Shown here one piece after another: positions 14,145 to 14,944 of a stretch of DNA of 14,944 bases. Numbering within the stretch: the first letter of the stretch is position 1; every line of letters begins with the position of its first letter. The notes beneath the pieces are model-generated. The model was not told where the DNA came from. It made no database searches and was given only the letters and a program-made list of their open reading frames with translations. Made by a program: the position numbers and the translations under genes. Origin of the DNA: Anaerolineales bacterium (lineage in GTDB: Bacteria > Chloroflexota > Anaerolineae > Anaerolineales > UBA6663); NCBI GenBank assembly GCA_017999235.1, contig JAGOBN010000026.1, forward strand, positions 1 to 14,944. The letters are read 5' to 3'.

Positions 14145-14944
14145 CGACCCGGTCGTGCGCGAAGCCATCGGAGTCTTTTTACAGGACGCCGGCTACCGGC
14201 TGGTGTTCGCCGAGGACGGCGCGCAGGCCCTGCGCCTGGCCGAGGCCGCCCGCCCGGATGTGATTGTGCTGGACGTGATGCTGCCGGGCCTGGACGGCTT
14301 TGAGGTCTGCCGGCGCCTGCGCGCCTCGCCGGCCCAGGCCGAAATCCCGATCGTGCTGGTGACCGCCCTCGACGACCGCGCGTCGCGGCTGACCGGGCTG
14401 CAGGCCGGCGCTGATGATTTCCTGGGCAAACCCCTGGATTGGGCGGAGTTGCGCGCCCGGGTCCACCACCTGACGCGCTTCAACCGCTACCGCATCCTGC
14501 TGCACGAGCGCGCCCAGTTTGAGGCCGCCCTGCGCGTTAAGACTCAACAGCTGCAAGACCTCTCGCGGCGGCTGCTGGAAGTGCAGGAGGCCGAGCGCCG
14601 CTTTTTGGCGGCGGAGCTGCACGACGACGTGGGGCAGGTGCTGACCGGGCTGCGGCTGATCCTGGAGCTGGCCGCGCGGCCGGACCAGCCGGCGCCGGCC
14701 CGCCAAGCCAGCCTGGCGCAGGCCCAGACGCTGCTGCAAGAGCTGACCGCCCGGGTCCGCGCGCTGTCGTTGGATCTGCGGCCGGCCATGCTCGATGATT
14801 TTGGGCTGTTCGCGGCGCTGGAATGGCTGTTCGAGCGCTTTACCCGCCAGACCCACATTGCCGTCCGGCACAACCTCAACTACCGCGACGAGCGGCGCTT
14901 CCCGCGCCCGGTGGAGACGGCGGCCTTCCGCATTGTCCAGGAAG
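14095..14944 (+). CDS. REC plus NarL/DesK-type (HisKA_3) histidine kinase, 3' truncated by window end
   Basis: At least 283 residues are visible. MTDASASNPSTLLIVDDD opens a REC domain with acceptor Asp60 in VLDVMLP and Lys112 in GKPLD. The linker FNRYRILLHERAQF leads to a helix ending in SRRLLEVQEAERRFLAAELHDDVGQVLTGL, a HisKA_3 dimerisation domain with phospho-acceptor His176. LSLDLRPAMLDDFGLFAALEW follows, as is typical of this family, and the HATPase domain begins at the window edge. Kinases of this type normally phosphorylate NarL/FixJ-family LuxR-HTH regulators, so such a partner may lie downstream. The ATG at 14095 lies inside the HD-GYP gene, giving a 50-nt overlap. No later in-frame start would keep the VDDD acidic pocket of REC, so the overlap appears real. 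No Shine-Dalgarno sequence is obvious; coupling to upstream translation is likely. Confidence 0.9.
   Translation, partial: MTDASASNPSTLLIVDDDPVVREAIGVFLQDAGYRLVFAEDGAQALRLAEAARPDVIVLDVMLPGLDGFEVCRRLRASPAQAEIPIVLVTALDDRASRLTGLQAGADDFLGKPLDWAELRARVHHLTRFNRYRILLHERAQFEAALRVKTQQLQDLSRRLLEVQEAERRFLAAELHDDVGQVLTGLRLILELAARPDQPAPARQASLAQAQTLLQELTARVRALSLDLRPAMLDDFGLFAALEWLFERFTRQTHIAVRHNLNYRDERRFPRPVETAAFRIVQE

Overview
The window is about 15 kb of very GC-rich bacterial DNA. It most resembles a member of the Chloroflexota (Anaerolineae, Caldilineae or Ardenticatenia type). The evidence is the long Thr-Pro/Arg-Thr-Pro tails on two neighbouring exported proteins, a TolB-like propeller protein paired with an M23 lipoprotein, large soluble multi-PAS sensor kinases, and dense use of GGCCGGC-type words. 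No rRNA, tRNA, CRISPR array or insertion sequence was seen. The taxonomic call is inference from protein style only.

Layout. (1) 97-903, minus strand: an AAC(3)-type N-acetyltransferase. It is divergent from (2) a two-gene envelope operon, 1033-3183 (membrane-anchored TolB-like propeller with a Thr-Pro tail) and 3180-4655 (M23 metallopeptidase lipoprotein with a Thr-Pro tail), joined by a 4-nt ATGA overlap. (3) 4815-5726: a single-gene unit encoding a DUF1521 protein with an intact GDPHVD site. This is the hallmark of the metal-ion-inducible autocleavage (MIIA) domain known from rhizobial type III effectors. The gene is closed by a strong intrinsic terminator at 5752-5793. (4) 5861-6744, minus strand: an arsenic-type mini-regulon, an ArsR repressor followed by an ArsN2-like GNAT acetyltransferase. 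Each gene is preceded by a copy of the same 16-bp operator-like dyad. (5) 6745-7009: a gap shared by the divergent arsR and kinase units, containing a perfect 20-bp inverted repeat with a 9-nt loop. (6) 7010-14944 and beyond: a co-oriented signalling operon. Its genes are a 1536-aa hybrid histidine kinase (seven PAS domains, one GAF, HisKA, HATPase, REC), a REC-PAS-kinase with an abnormal H-box and G1 box, a REC-HD-GYP phosphodiesterase, and a REC plus NarL-type (HisKA_3) kinase cut off by the window end.

How the genes may work together. The signalling operon looks like a branched phosphorelay. The sensor kinase can feed three downstream proteins that each begin with a receiver domain and share a closely similar linker. 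The outputs are c-di-GMP breakdown (HD-GYP) and a second kinase that probably acts on a response regulator outside the window. The ArsR/ArsN2 pair looks self-contained and metalloid-inducible. The least ordinary item is the stand-alone MIIA/DUF1521 protein, which sits away from any secretion system visible here.
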